A DNA stretch of 64,000 nt from positions 1,116,001-1,180,000 of the forward strand of contig NZ_CP038159.1 in the NCBI RefSeq assembly GCF_004526235.1, read 5' to 3'. Positions 24,346 to 33,130 of the stretch are shown piece by piece. Under the pieces are notes generated by a model, which saw only the letters and a list, made by a program, of their open reading frames with translations, was not told where the DNA came from and made no database searches. The position numbers and the translations under genes are program-made. Numbering within the stretch: position 1 is the first letter of the stretch; each line of letters begins with the position of its first letter. Origin of the DNA: Sphingobacterium sp. CZ-2. GTDB taxonomy: Bacteria > Bacteroidota > Bacteroidia > Sphingobacteriales > Sphingobacteriaceae.

Positions 24346-25396
24346 ATGCTAAGACACGGTAGCCTTTTTTCAGGCATCGGCGGTTTTGACATCGCCGCTT
24401 CATGGATGGGTTGGCAAAACATTTTCTCCTGCGAGAAAGACCCGTTCTGCCGAACCATTCTCAAACACTACCCCGCCAAATACTACACACTATGAAGACA
24501 TCTACGATTTTAGGGCAACTCACTATCGAGGGCACATCGACATCATCAGCGGCGGGTTCCCCTGCCAGCCGTTCAGCCAAGCCGGACGGAGAAAGGGGGC
24601 GAAAGATAACCGTTACCTCTTCCCGGAGACTATCCGAATTATTAAGGAAGCACGACCGGAGTGGATCGTTCTTGAAAACGTTATTGGTCTGTTCACCATT
24701 CTCGAACCCGATAGTCTATCTGAAATGGAGATCAAAGCGATTGAGCTTTTTTGTCAGGACGGTGAACAACCTGCAACAAGCACCATCATCCGACTCCAAC
24801 GACGAGTTATCGGAAGCATCATTTCAGAAATCGGAGCAGCAGGATATGTACTTCCGACACTAGAAGACGGCACGCCAGTCATTTTGTGTATTCCGGCTGC
24901 TGCCGTTGGCGCTCCACACCAACGGGATCGGGTTTGGTTTGTTGCCCACGCCAACCGCCACGGAGATAAGCAACATAAAAACGACAATCGAACAGGCAGA
25001 GGAAAGGCGACGGCTAAAGGACAGGAAGAACGAGAGAGGCAACGGTGGTCAGGTCTCCTTGACGGATTTTCTGGTGTACCACGCCCTGATCTCCCTGTGG
25101 AGCCCGGCAGAGGACTTAGCCGAGAGGATGCCCCAAGAAATACAGAAGCGTTTGCTGAAAGTACTACCAACAGCGGAGCAGATCGATGGCACGAAATTCC
25201 CCTATTGACGGGATGGCCAACTGAATCCCCGTTTTGTGGCCGAGATGATGGGCTTTCCGAAAGACTGGACAGAGTTACCTTTCCGACATGGCGTGCCGAA
25301 AGCATAAAAGCCTACGGAAATGCCATCGTTCCGCAGGTCGCCCTTGAAATATTCAGGGCGATACAGTCCGTCACCCTCAACCAAAAAGCACCATGA
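24346..25396 (+). pseudogene. cytosine-5 DNA methyltransferase, frameshifted near its N-terminus
   Basis: From the ATG at 24,346 the first frame encodes MLRHGSLFSGIGGFDIAASW and continues to ILKHYPAKY before a TGA at about 24,493 (motif I, SAM binding). The remaining protein continues in the next frame: THYEDIYDF, the catalytic ISGGFPCQPFSQAGRRKGAKDN, PEWIVLENV, GAPHQRDRVWFVAHA and the final AYGNAIVPQVALEIFRAI. A one-base insertion (or two-base loss) near 24,460-24,490 explains the break. All ten-motif landmarks are otherwise in order, so the gene was recently intact, or the base is a sequencing error. An orphan C5 methylase would protect ICE DNA from host restriction. It overlaps the mobA start by four bases. 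Confidence 0.8.
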
Positions 25397-25803
25397 AGAA
25401 CAGCATAAAAAAGAGGAAGCCCGCATCCCATGAACAACGATCCCGACGTTTTGAACTTCGGTTGAGCGAAGCAGAACGCACGCAGTTTCTTGATCTTGAA
25501 AAAGCACTTGGTCTAAGCCGTGCGGACATCGTGCGTATCCGGGTACTCCAACATTCCAAAAAGATGCTGGTCAATACCGCCGAAATCATGAAACTACTGG
25601 ACAGTATCGGTACAGAGATCGGCCGATCCGGCAACAACATCAACCAATTGGCAAAACACGCCAATACCCTGCAACAACAGGGAATGTTACACTCCGCGCT
25701 GATCCGTGACCTTGCGCCATTGCTAACAGAATATATCAGATTGCAACGGAGGTTGGAACAGTCCATTCGGCAGCTCATCAGGCTTATAAGGGGGCAGACA
25801 TGA
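25393..25803 (+). CDS. mobA: MobA-like relaxosome accessory protein
   Basis: 136 residues. The basic N-terminus (KKRKPASHEQRSRRFELRLSEAERTQFLDLEKALGLSRADIVRIRVL) looks like a ribbon-helix-helix DNA-binding domain. It is followed by IGTEIGRSGNNINQLAKHANTL, the MobC-type segment of mobilisation accessory proteins, and a C-terminal coiled coil. Start and stop overlap the neighbours by four bases each (ATGA). It should bind oriT and help the relaxase encoded next. The symbol follows the Bacteroides CTn naming. Confidence 0.8.
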   Translation: MKNSIKKRKPASHEQRSRRFELRLSEAERTQFLDLEKALGLSRADIVRIRVLQHSKKMLVNTAEIMKLLDSIGTEIGRSGNNINQLAKHANTLQQQGMLHSALIRDLAPLLTEYIRLQRRLEQSIRQLIRLIRGQT

Positions 25804-27047
25804 TCGTCAAGATACTCGACCCGTCCACTACGTTCAAAGGGGTGCGCTACAATACGAACAAAGTGGACAAGGATAAGGGCGAACTGATGAAAGTGGCAAA
25901 TTTCGGTGCTTTGCAAGCCCTGCAAAATCTCCGTCCAAAAGATTACGTCAATTATCTGGAAGCCCAATCCGCAGCCAGTAGCCGCACGAAATACCCACAG
26001 CTCCACGCGGTCATTTCCTGCAAAGGGCGTTCGCATAGCAAAGAAGAACTAACCACCATCGCAGAGCAATGGTTGAGCGGTATGGGCTACGGTGAACAAC
26101 CCTATCTCTTGGTATTCCATAAGGATACGGCAAACAATCACATTCATATCGTCTCCACACGGGTAGGCCGAGACGGCAAAAAGATAAACGACAGTTTTGA
26201 GAAAATCCGTGCCTACGAAGTGTTAAACCGTGTCGTTGGCGTGGACGAAAAGCAACAAGCCAATAAGGACATCGAAAAGGCTCTGCATTATAGTTTCTCT
26301 ACACGGGCGCAATTCATGATGGTGCTTGAAGCGCAGGGTTATTCCCTCAAACTGTCAGATGGGAAATATCAGATCAGCCGTTACGGCAAAAGACAAGGCA
26401 CGGTTTCTTTGGAACAAGTGGACACCAAAATTGGTACTTTCAGCAAAGACATTAATCGGTTGGCACAGCTCCAGGCTGTCTTTGCTAAGTATCAAAGCCA
26501 ATACGATCCGGCGGTGGTTCACACTCCGGCTCCACTTCCCGGCAATAGGTCATCCGCACCATCGGGCTATACGTCAGCAATGGCACAAATGCTATCGGAC
26601 AAATTCGGAGTACAGATCATATTCCACGGTAAGGACGGGAAACCGCCATACGGCTACACCGTGATAGACCATTCGAGGAAGATGGTCTACAAGGGCAAAG
26701 ACCTCATGCCATTGGCTGAATTTATCGCACCATCGGAAGATAGACCCAAAATATCGCCTAAAGCGGATATAACGAAACCTACTCTAAAGGGGCGTGTATT
26801 CCGGCCCGAAGAAACAATCACCGAAAACGGTTATGTGCAATCAGCCAAAGACGACTTCGCAGAACCGAACGAAAAAGAACGGAAATCGACATCCGAAGAA
26901 ACCACCATAGTTGCCGATTATGTACATGGAACAGCCGAGCAATGGATACCGAATATCCAGATCGATATTTCCGACGACATCGACGACGAGGCGATCCACG
27001 GGCGCAACCGTAGACGTAAGCGCAAAGCCCGGACGAATACCCGTTGA
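25800..27047 (+). CDS. mobB: relaxase/mobilisation nuclease (MobB-type)
   Basis: 415 residues. The relaxase domain carries HAVISCKGRSHSKEEL (first His near residue 69) and TANNHIHIVSTRVGRDGKKIND (HxH metal ligands near residues 113-115), as in the pfam Relaxase family. The likely nicking Tyr is not certain. The C-terminal 150 residues are polar and ends in a basic tail (RRKRKARTN). It nicks one strand at oriT and leads it into the recipient. The oriT is expected close by, probably in 23.7-24.3 kb. Confidence 0.88.
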   Translation: MIVKILDPSTTFKGVRYNTNKVDKDKGELMKVANFGALQALQNLRPKDYVNYLEAQSAASSRTKYPQLHAVISCKGRSHSKEELTTIAEQWLSGMGYGEQPYLLVFHKDTANNHIHIVSTRVGRDGKKINDSFEKIRAYEVLNRVVGVDEKQQANKDIEKALHYSFSTRAQFMMVLEAQGYSLKLSDGKYQISRYGKRQGTVSLEQVDTKIGTFSKDINRLAQLQAVFAKYQSQYDPAVVHTPAPLPGNRSSAPSGYTSAMAQMLSDKFGVQIIFHGKDGKPPYGYTVIDHSRKMVYKGKDLMPLAEFIAPSEDRPKISPKADITKPTLKGRVFRPEETITENGYVQSAKDDFAEPNEKERKSTSEETTIVADYVHGTAEQWIPNIQIDISDDIDDEAIHGRNRRRKRKARTNTR

Positions 27048-27085
27048 CGCCCCCTTATCAACAACACCATTAAACCCCACGCACT

Positions 27086-27721
27086 ATGCTCATACTTATA
27101 GGAAACCAAAAAGGCGGAGCGGGAAAAAGCACGCTCACCCTGCTGCTCGCCAACTACCTGACCCAGCAACGAGAACGGCGGGTTACGGTGCTCGATATGG
27201 ACTATCAGCAATCACTTTCCGCTAAAGCCGAGAAAGCAAAGATTCTGGAAAATGAACCGCTGTACGAAATCGTTCCAGCCGACCTCAGCCATTTTCCGGC
27301 AATGCAACGGAAATTGGGAAAAGCACGGAATGAAATTGTACTGATAGACCTGCCGGGCAAGATGGACGACGACGGGTTGATACCCATATTCGCCGCCGCC
27401 GATGCGGTGCTCTGTCCGTTTGCCTTTGACGAATTTTCCGTGGATTCGACATTGCTGTTTGCAATGGTCATCAGCAAGATCAACAAGAGAGCGCCCCTCA
27501 TTTTTGTACCGAACCGTATCAAGAACACCGTCAAATACGAAACCCGGACGGAAGTCGAAAAGGTACTGCGAGGATTTGGCACGGTCGCCCTCGGTCTGCC
27601 AGATCGCATAGACTTCCAGCGGATAAATACGTTCCAGACACCGATCATCCTGTATCCCGTTGTGCTACCGCTCTTAGACCTAATCTATGAACAATACATT
27701 GCTAAGGAGGAACCATCATGA
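27086..27721 (+). CDS. traA: ParA-family ATPase (TraA-type)
   Basis: 211 residues. The deviant Walker A is ILIGNQKGGAGKSTL (residues 4-18), Walker B-like VTVLDMDYQQS, and the third motif IVLIDLPGK. This matches the ParA/MinD-like ATPase that heads the tra operon of Bacteroides CTns. It may position or stabilise the element or control transfer. It overlaps the next gene by four bases. Confidence 0.85.
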   Translation: MLILIGNQKGGAGKSTLTLLLANYLTQQRERRVTVLDMDYQQSLSAKAEKAKILENEPLYEIVPADLSHFPAMQRKLGKARNEIVLIDLPGKMDDDGLIPIFAAADAVLCPFAFDEFSVDSTLLFAMVISKINKRAPLIFVPNRIKNTVKYETRTEVEKVLRGFGTVALGLPDRIDFQRINTFQTPIILYPVVLPLLDLIYEQYIAKEEPS

Positions 27722-28065
27722 GCGGAATAAAAAGCCTTGCCGATGAGCTTCGGGATTCCATGCGGAAAGGGAAACCGCCACAGGCAAAAGAAATCCCCAC
27801 GGAACAGCCCCCAAAGGATACGCCAAAGAAAAAAGCGGAAACGTTGGAACACTTATTTGACAGTATCCTAAACCATGAACTGACCGGACGGGAAAGATTA
27901 TTGATCCGTTTGGACGACAAGACCCTTTTCCTGCTCAAACAACTGAAAGTTGCCAAAGGCATCGATATGAACAAGATCATCGCCTACAGCCTGCACCTGT
28001 TTCTAAAAACCCATCCCGAAATTTCCCGATACATCAAAGAACACATTAAAACCCTTGATCTATGA
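27718..28065 (+). CDS. DUF3408-like conjugation protein (TraB/TraC type)
   Basis: 115 residues. The N-terminal half is lysine- and proline-rich and disordered. The C-terminal half (RERLLIRLDDKTLFLLKQLKVAKGIDMNKIIAYSLHLFLKTHP) resembles a ribbon-helix-helix fold. In Bacteroides CTns a DUF3408 protein follows TraA in this order, so ParB-like DNA binding as TraA's partner is a reasonable inference. Confidence 0.7.
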   Translation: MSGIKSLADELRDSMRKGKPPQAKEIPTEQPPKDTPKKKAETLEHLFDSILNHELTGRERLLIRLDDKTLFLLKQLKVAKGIDMNKIIAYSLHLFLKTHPEISRYIKEHIKTLDL

Positions 28066-28382
28066 ACTGGACACAATTCCTGCTCGGCGTTATCGCCGTC
28101 TATGGCATCTACTATGCCCTAAACGTACTGTATGATCTGTTTATCCATCGCCGTGCTCCGACTACGAGCGATGGAGGAAACGAATTGGTATTCGATGAAG
28201 ATTCATCGCCCGAAAGGGTTATTTCCGAACCATCCAAAGTAGCACGAGAACCGATAGTAAAAGACGGAAAATCCGTTATCTCGTCAGGCCCCCTGCAATC
28301 CACGGGAGGCATAACCATAAAGGAACTTGTTTCGCTCGCACAAAATAACGTAATCGAGTACACCAAAGCCATCCCTTACTAA
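28062..28382 (+). CDS. small single-pass membrane protein of the tra operon (TraD position)
   Basis: 106 residues with one N-terminal helix (WTQFLLGVIAVYGIYYALNVLY), then a cytoplasmic polar region that ends GGITIKELVSLAQNNVIEYTKAIPY. It sits in the place of TraD in Bacteroides CTns. Overlap with the previous gene is four bases. Function unknown. Confidence 0.6.
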   Translation: MNWTQFLLGVIAVYGIYYALNVLYDLFIHRRAPTTSDGGNELVFDEDSSPERVISEPSKVAREPIVKDGKSVISSGPLQSTGGITIKELVSLAQNNVIEYTKAIPY

Positions 28383-28390
28383 ATCCAATT

Positions 28391-28696
28391 ATGCGATCCA
28401 TCCGTTTTTTGACAGTATTCCTTACTGTCATTTTTTTTGCACTGTACGCCACCGCCCAGCCCGGCCTTGCCGAGTTTCGGGAAGTGCGTAAGGAAGTCAA
28501 TACTTGGTATTACAACTTCTCTGACCTTGCCTTTGTCATCGGTGCTGTATGCGGACTGCTCGGAGGACTACGGGTGTACAGCAATTGGCAATCCGGCAAG
28601 CATCACATCGATGCGCAGGTCATGGGGTGGTTCTTTTCCTGCCTGTTCCTGTCGCTCGTCGGCGCCGCACTAAAAGCCTTGTTCGGGGTGAACTAA
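28391..28696 (+). CDS. traE: DUF4134 TraE-like protein, copy 1
   Basis: 101 residues. A signal peptide ending TAQPG is followed by two hydrophobic helices (FSDLAFVIGAVCGLLGGLRVY and VMGWFFSCLFLSLVGAALKALFG). The helix-loop-helix layout is that of VirB2-type pilins, and DUF4134 proteins hold this position. The second copy follows 41 bases later. A pilin or pore subunit role is inferred. Confidence 0.75.
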   Translation: MRSIRFLTVFLTVIFFALYATAQPGLAEFREVRKEVNTWYYNFSDLAFVIGAVCGLLGGLRVYSNWQSGKHHIDAQVMGWFFSCLFLSLVGAALKALFGVN

Positions 28697-28737
28697 TAGC
28701 CCAATCATTTTTCATTCACTTTTTATCCATTATCTCT

Positions 28738-29046
28738 ATGACAGTAAACACTAAAAAACTGTTTGCCGTGGCCGCGCTTTCATTGTCAGCGGTCCAATCA
28801 ACATTCGCACAAGGCGGTACAGTAGGTATCGATGCCGCCACATCATCGCTTACCAGCTACGTCGATCCGATTTCAACCCTCATTCTCGCCATTGGCGCGG
28901 TCGTCGGTTTGATAGGGGGGATACGGGTGTACATCAAGTGGAACAGCGGAGATCAGGACATCAATAAAGAGTTGATGTCGTGGGGCGGTTCCTGCCTATT
29001 CTTGGTACTCGTGTCAGTAGTCATCAAAGCGTTTTTCGGCGTATGA
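28738..29046 (+). CDS. traE: DUF4134 TraE-like protein, copy 2
   Basis: 102 residues from the ATG at 28,738; a longer frame upstream overlaps copy 1 and is not used. A signal peptide ends at TFAQGG. PISTLILAIGAVVGLIGGIRVYIKW and LMSWGGSCLFLVLVSVVIKAFFGV parallel copy 1. This is the usual single TraE of Bacteroides CTns; copy 1 is extra. The stop overlaps TraF by four bases. Confidence 0.82.
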   Translation: MTVNTKKLFAVAALSLSAVQSTFAQGGTVGIDAATSSLTSYVDPISTLILAIGAVVGLIGGIRVYIKWNSGDQDINKELMSWGGSCLFLVLVSVVIKAFFGV

Positions 29047-29354
29047 CACACGGGCGTTATCCTATTTATAAGGGGCTTCAAAAGCCCCTTATCTACCGAG
29101 GTTTCAAGGGAAAATTTATCTATTGGGGCATAGGTTCCCTTATCGGCGGTCTGGCTATCGGCGGACTTATCGGCGCACTAACCAATCTCTTTCTCGGTGG
29201 TTTCGCAACCCTTGCCCTGATGGGTGCAGGACTTGCCTATACATTCATGAAACAAAGTGACGGTCTCCATGACAAAACCCGCCACCGAGGTGCATTTATC
29301 CATCCTGCCCATTTATCGATCAGCTATGAAAACAGAGAGAAAGACAACCTTTGA
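29043..29354 (+). CDS. traF: TraF-like DUF4133 protein (VirB3-like)
   Basis: 103 residues from the ATG at 29,043. Two adjacent hydrophobic helices (YWGIGSLIGGLAIGGLIGALTN and LGGFATLALMGAGLAYTFM) follow the typical Y.IYKGLQKPLIYRGFKGKFIYW start. VirB3-like proteins connect the pilin export with the VirB4 ATPase encoded next. A perfect 11-base hairpin lies within its first codons (29,068-29,092). Confidence 0.82.
   Translation: MTHGRYPIYKGLQKPLIYRGFKGKFIYWGIGSLIGGLAIGGLIGALTNLFLGGFATLALMGAGLAYTFMKQSDGLHDKTRHRGAFIHPAHLSISYENREKDNL
29068..29092 (+). promoter_or_regulatory. perfect 11-base-pair hairpin inside the traF start region
   Basis: ATAAGGGGCTT (29,068-29,078) pairs with AAGCCCCTTAT (29,082-29,092) around CAA. 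No T run follows, so it is not a terminator. Its position about 25 bases after the start codon suggests an mRNA structure that could set translation or processing between traE and traF. Confidence 0.5.
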
Positions 29355-31815
29355 AATGCCCTATGTGGGTATTGACCATTATCAAGGAATGTCGGTACTG
29401 TACGGCGACCGTGGTGATTTTTCAGTCGTTATGCGATTGACCAATCCCGTCTTACAGTATGGCGCCGATCCCGAAGCCTATACCGTTTTCCAACAAGTCT
29501 TGCTGAACGTCATCAAGATACTTGGCGAGGGGCATATCATCCAAAAACACGACGTATTTATCAAACGGAAATACCGCCCCAAACCCGCATCCGAATTTTT
29601 GGAACAGAAATACCAGGAACATTTTGAGGATCGGGAATACACCGAAATCAGAACCTACCTGACCGTGACCCGTCAGGTCAAAAAAGGGGCGTTCTATACC
29701 TATGACAAAAAAGTGCTGGTCACTTTTGGACAGAATATGGCCAAAGTCCATGACCTGCTTTTGGGCGCTGCCCTTAACCCCTCATATCTTACGGAAGCCG
29801 AAATAAACCGCTTTGTAAACAGGGTGCTCGGAATGGAGTTTGAGCAACCCCACATCACATTGGACAATCTCCGCTGCGAAGACCGTCAATTGCAAATAGG
29901 TGACCGAGCCGTTCGCTGTATCAGTATGGTCAACACCGATTCGGTTGACCTGCCCGAAAAGGTCGGATCGTTCACCGCCAGAACCGAAACAAACGGTATG
30001 CGTGATTTTCCGGTAGACAACCTTTTTTTCCTGCACCATGTTCCGGGTTACCGCACCATTATCTATAACCAGCTATTGGAGATACCCAGCCAACAGATCA
30101 CGCTCGGTAAACTTGAAGTAAAGCGTAAAAGGCATTCGAGTGTACCCGATCCGGCCAACCTCATGTGCGTAGAAGACATTGATCGATTGCTTGTAGACGT
30201 GGCCCGTGATAATCAACTATTGGTACACGCGCATTACTCCATGATCGTATGTGCCGATACGGACAAGATCGACAAGACGGCCAATTTTATTGAAGCCGCA
30301 CTTTTCCAACAGGGGATCATTCCCTCACGCAATGCTTACAACCAATTGGAGCTGTTCCGTTGTGCCTTACCGGGTGTTGGCGTGGAGCTGAAAAAATACG
30401 ATTGGTTCCTAACGACCGCCGATGCCGCCCTTTGTTTCTTTTTCAAGGAACGGCTACCGACCGACGAACCATCGGAATTTCTGTTAAGGTTTACCGACCG
30501 TCAAGGTGTGCCCGTGGCGATAGACCCGTCGGACCTCGTTATGAGGACAGGCCGTATAAAAAATCGCAATCGCTTCGTTTTAGGGGCATCGGGTACGGGT
30601 AAAAGTTATGCCATAAATACGATCTGTCAGCAATACCTGCAATACAACATGGACGTGGTGATTGTGGACGTGGGGCATTCCTATTCCGGTCTTTGCAGTA
30701 CCTATGGTGGCAAGTACATTACCTATTCGGAAGAAAAGCCCATTACGATGAACCCCTTTGCGATCAGCGAGGAAGAATACAACATTGAGAAAAAGGATTT
30801 TTTGATAACGTTGATCTGCCTACTCTGGAAAGGTGCAGAGGGTACGGTTACCACCGTGGAGCGAGATGTAATCTCCAATGTTATTTCAGCCTATTACGCC
30901 CATTATTTTGATAAGGCCACCGAAAACCGTATAGACAAACTGGACTTTAATTCCTTTTATGAATTTGCCGTTCGGAAAATCCCCGATATAAGAAATGAAG
31001 AAAGCATAGCTTTTGACGTAGAGGAATTTCGGTTTGTACTAAAGAAGTTTTATCGAGGGGGTGAATATGAAGCCATACTGAACGAAGATGCTGACCAATC
31101 ACTGTTCAACGAGCAATTCATAGTCTATGAAATTGACAATATACAGAATAATAAAACGCTCCTGCCGATTGTCACGCTCATAATCATGGATCTGTTCGTA
31201 CAAAAGATGCGCCACCGGAAGAACCGCCGAAAAACGCTGATCTTGGAGGAAGCATGGCGGGCCATTTCGTCGCCCATGATGGCGAATTTCCTTTTATACC
31301 TAAACAAAACCGTACGGAAGTTCTGGGGCGAAATCATCGAAGTGACACAGGAGATCAACGACATCATCGGCAACCCCATCATCAAAGACAGCATCATAAA
31401 CAATTCGGACACCATCATCCTGTTGCAACAGAACGAAGCCGATTTTAGAAAGGTCGCCGAATTGCTTTCCATCAACGAAGCAGAACAGAAGAAGATTTTC
31501 ACGATCAACCGTCTGGACAATAAAGACGGACGTGCCCGTTTCAACGAGTTCTATATCCGGCGTGGAAACGTCGGGGAAGTTTACGGCGTAGAAGTCAGCA
31601 TTTACCACCACTTGGCGTTCACGACCGAAAAGCCCGAAAAAAGTGCCGTAGAGATTTACGCCAAACATCATGGCAGCTACCCAGCCGCCTTAACGGCGTT
31701 CGTGTCCGACATGGAAAAAAGCGGTCTTGCATTGGGCGATTTTGTGCAAAAGGTAAACCAAAATAATGCACCTGTTGAAACATCAAGAGAATACTTTAAA
31801 CCCGATTTTACATGA
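29326..31815 (+). CDS. traG: TraG-type VirB4 conjugation ATPase
   Basis: About 829 residues from the ATG at 29,326 (MKTERKTTFEMPYVGIDHYQG), which overlaps traF by 29 bases; an earlier start at 29,257 is inside traF. Walker A is VLGASGTGKSYAIN near residue 420, with Walker B and the arginine region in TLILEEAWRAISSPMMANFLLYLNKTVRK. Motif TQEINDIIGNPIIKDSIINNSDTIILLQQ is characteristic of CTn TraG proteins. It powers assembly of the T4SS and substrate movement at the inner membrane. Confidence 0.92.
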   Translation: MKTERKTTFEMPYVGIDHYQGMSVLYGDRGDFSVVMRLTNPVLQYGADPEAYTVFQQVLLNVIKILGEGHIIQKHDVFIKRKYRPKPASEFLEQKYQEHFEDREYTEIRTYLTVTRQVKKGAFYTYDKKVLVTFGQNMAKVHDLLLGAALNPSYLTEAEINRFVNRVLGMEFEQPHITLDNLRCEDRQLQIGDRAVRCISMVNTDSVDLPEKVGSFTARTETNGMRDFPVDNLFFLHHVPGYRTIIYNQLLEIPSQQITLGKLEVKRKRHSSVPDPANLMCVEDIDRLLVDVARDNQLLVHAHYSMIVCADTDKIDKTANFIEAALFQQGIIPSRNAYNQLELFRCALPGVGVELKKYDWFLTTADAALCFFFKERLPTDEPSEFLLRFTDRQGVPVAIDPSDLVMRTGRIKNRNRFVLGASGTGKSYAINTICQQYLQYNMDVVIVDVGHSYSGLCSTYGGKYITYSEEKPITMNPFAISEEEYNIEKKDFLITLICLLWKGAEGTVTTVERDVISNVISAYYAHYFDKATENRIDKLDFNSFYEFAVRKIPDIRNEESIAFDVEEFRFVLKKFYRGGEYEAILNEDADQSLFNEQFIVYEIDNIQNNKTLLPIVTLIIMDLFVQKMRHRKNRRKTLILEEAWRAISSPMMANFLLYLNKTVRKFWGEIIEVTQEINDIIGNPIIKDSIINNSDTIILLQQNEADFRKVAELLSINEAEQKKIFTINRLDNKDGRARFNEFYIRRGNVGEVYGVEVSIYHHLAFTTEKPEKSAVEIYAKHHGSYPAALTAFVSDMEKSGLALGDFVQKVNQNNAPVETSREYFKPDFT

Positions 31816-32474
31816 GACGATTTATTGCAATAACGATCCTGTCCTTTGCTGTTTTCTATGCAAGAGGTCAGATTTACATAGACCCCGCCGTGGCAGCCGC
31901 AACGGGTGTCCATGCAGGGATCATGAACAGCCAGCTCAACAATGTGAACGACAACCTCACGCTTATCCAACGCGGACAGATGGCGGTAACAGGCCAGCTC
32001 CTGATCGTGAACGATTTACAGGATAAGATTTACAAGGGATTGAGCGAAGTATCCGGCGTTGTCCGTTCCCTGCTGACCGTAAAGGACATTGCCAATATTT
32101 CCCTTGACATCGTTAACGACGTGGAAAAAGCAATGAACATAGCAAGGGGAAATCCAGTACTCCTGCTATTTGCCGAAGCGGGCGCACGGGAATTTAAGAC
32201 ACGGGCGACCAATCTGTCTGCCGAAGTCAGCGCCTTTGTACTGAAAGGCGGAAAGGACAACCTAATGGATTCGGGGGAAAGGGCAAAACTGCTCAACCGG
32301 ATACGTACGGAATTGACCATCCTGCGAGGCGTAGCCTTTGGGATGCACCGAAGTATGTATTGGGCAAAACAACGCGGTATCCTTAACTCCCTTAATCCAT
32401 ACGCAGGTTTTATCAATATCGACAAACAGATTGCCGATGACATTATCCGTAATTCAAGATTGCTCAAACGATGA
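31812..32474 (+). CDS. periplasmic transfer protein, first of three tandem paralogues
   Basis: 220 residues with a signal peptide ending YARGQ. The rest is helical, with VNDNLTLIQRGQMAVTGQLL and a shared C-terminal block RSMYWAKQRGILNSLNPYAGFINIDKQIADDIIRNSRLL. It overlaps TraG by four bases. VirB5-type minor pilins and CTn TraI proteins have this size and helical content, so a pilus-tip or channel role is possible. I do not assign a family firmly. Confidence 0.6.
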   Translation: MRRFIAITILSFAVFYARGQIYIDPAVAAATGVHAGIMNSQLNNVNDNLTLIQRGQMAVTGQLLIVNDLQDKIYKGLSEVSGVVRSLLTVKDIANISLDIVNDVEKAMNIARGNPVLLLFAEAGAREFKTRATNLSAEVSAFVLKGGKDNLMDSGERAKLLNRIRTELTILRGVAFGMHRSMYWAKQRGILNSLNPYAGFINIDKQIADDIIRNSRLLKR

Positions 32475-33130
32475 GATACATTATCCCAACCCTATTGCTT
32501 TTGGTCATCACTTTGACCAGAGCAAATGCACAGCTCAACGTTGAATTGCTCCATCAATTGGTCGAACACAGCAAAGATGAATACGACCGCCAGATCACCG
32601 CAAGAAACCGCCAGGCCATTACTTCGGCTAACGAGGAAGTAAACAGAGAAGAAACCTCAAAACTCAAAACCCGTTATCGGCAGTTGCACAGCCGTTTCCA
32701 GACCCTCGGTATGGCATTGCAGGGGCTTAGCATGGGGCTTGAATCCGCACCTATCGTTACCGAGATCATAAACCAACAAAAAAGGATTATAGGCATTGTT
32801 TCCGCACATCCCGAATTTCTATTGCTCGCCATCGATGCAGAAAAGGATATGGCAGAAAAAGCCGTGCAATTGGCACGCTACCTCACCGGGCTTTTTATCA
32901 GTATCGGCGACCTCAACCAGATGAAAGCAAGTGACAGGAGAATACTGTACGGACACGTCCTGCAGGAGCTTCGGGCAATAGCCGGAGCATCACGGGGGCT
33001 TGCGGTTACCATGTACTATTCAACACGCAAAAAGCTACTTGATTCCCTAAATCCGTTTTCGGGCTACATCAATGAGGACAAGCGCATAGTTGATAATATT
33101 TTAAGGCAATTGGAGGAATTTAAGCCATGA
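32471..33130 (+). CDS. periplasmic transfer protein, second of three tandem paralogues
   Basis: 219 residues with a signal peptide ending RANAQ. It is the most diverged of the three, but retains TMYYSTRKKLLDSLNPFSGYINEDKRIVDNILRQL at the C-terminus and VSAHPEFLLLAIDAEKDMAEKAVQLARYL as its counterpart of the first gene's helix. It overlaps both neighbours by four bases, so all three are coupled in translation. Different copies may form a hetero-oligomer. Confidence 0.6.
   Translation: MRYIIPTLLLLVITLTRANAQLNVELLHQLVEHSKDEYDRQITARNRQAITSANEEVNREETSKLKTRYRQLHSRFQTLGMALQGLSMGLESAPIVTEIINQQKRIIGIVSAHPEFLLLAIDAEKDMAEKAVQLARYLTGLFISIGDLNQMKASDRRILYGHVLQELRAIAGASRGLAVTMYYSTRKKLLDSLNPFSGYINEDKRIVDNILRQLEEFKP

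Noticed and set aside
24754..25305. 183-residue minus-strand frame inside the methylase
   Set aside because: Ser/Arg/Pro-rich antisense shadow of a well-supported methylase frame.
25377..26036. 219-residue minus-strand frame across mobA and mobB
   Set aside because: Antisense to two genes with clear motifs and four-base overlaps; composition is cysteine-rich and atypical.
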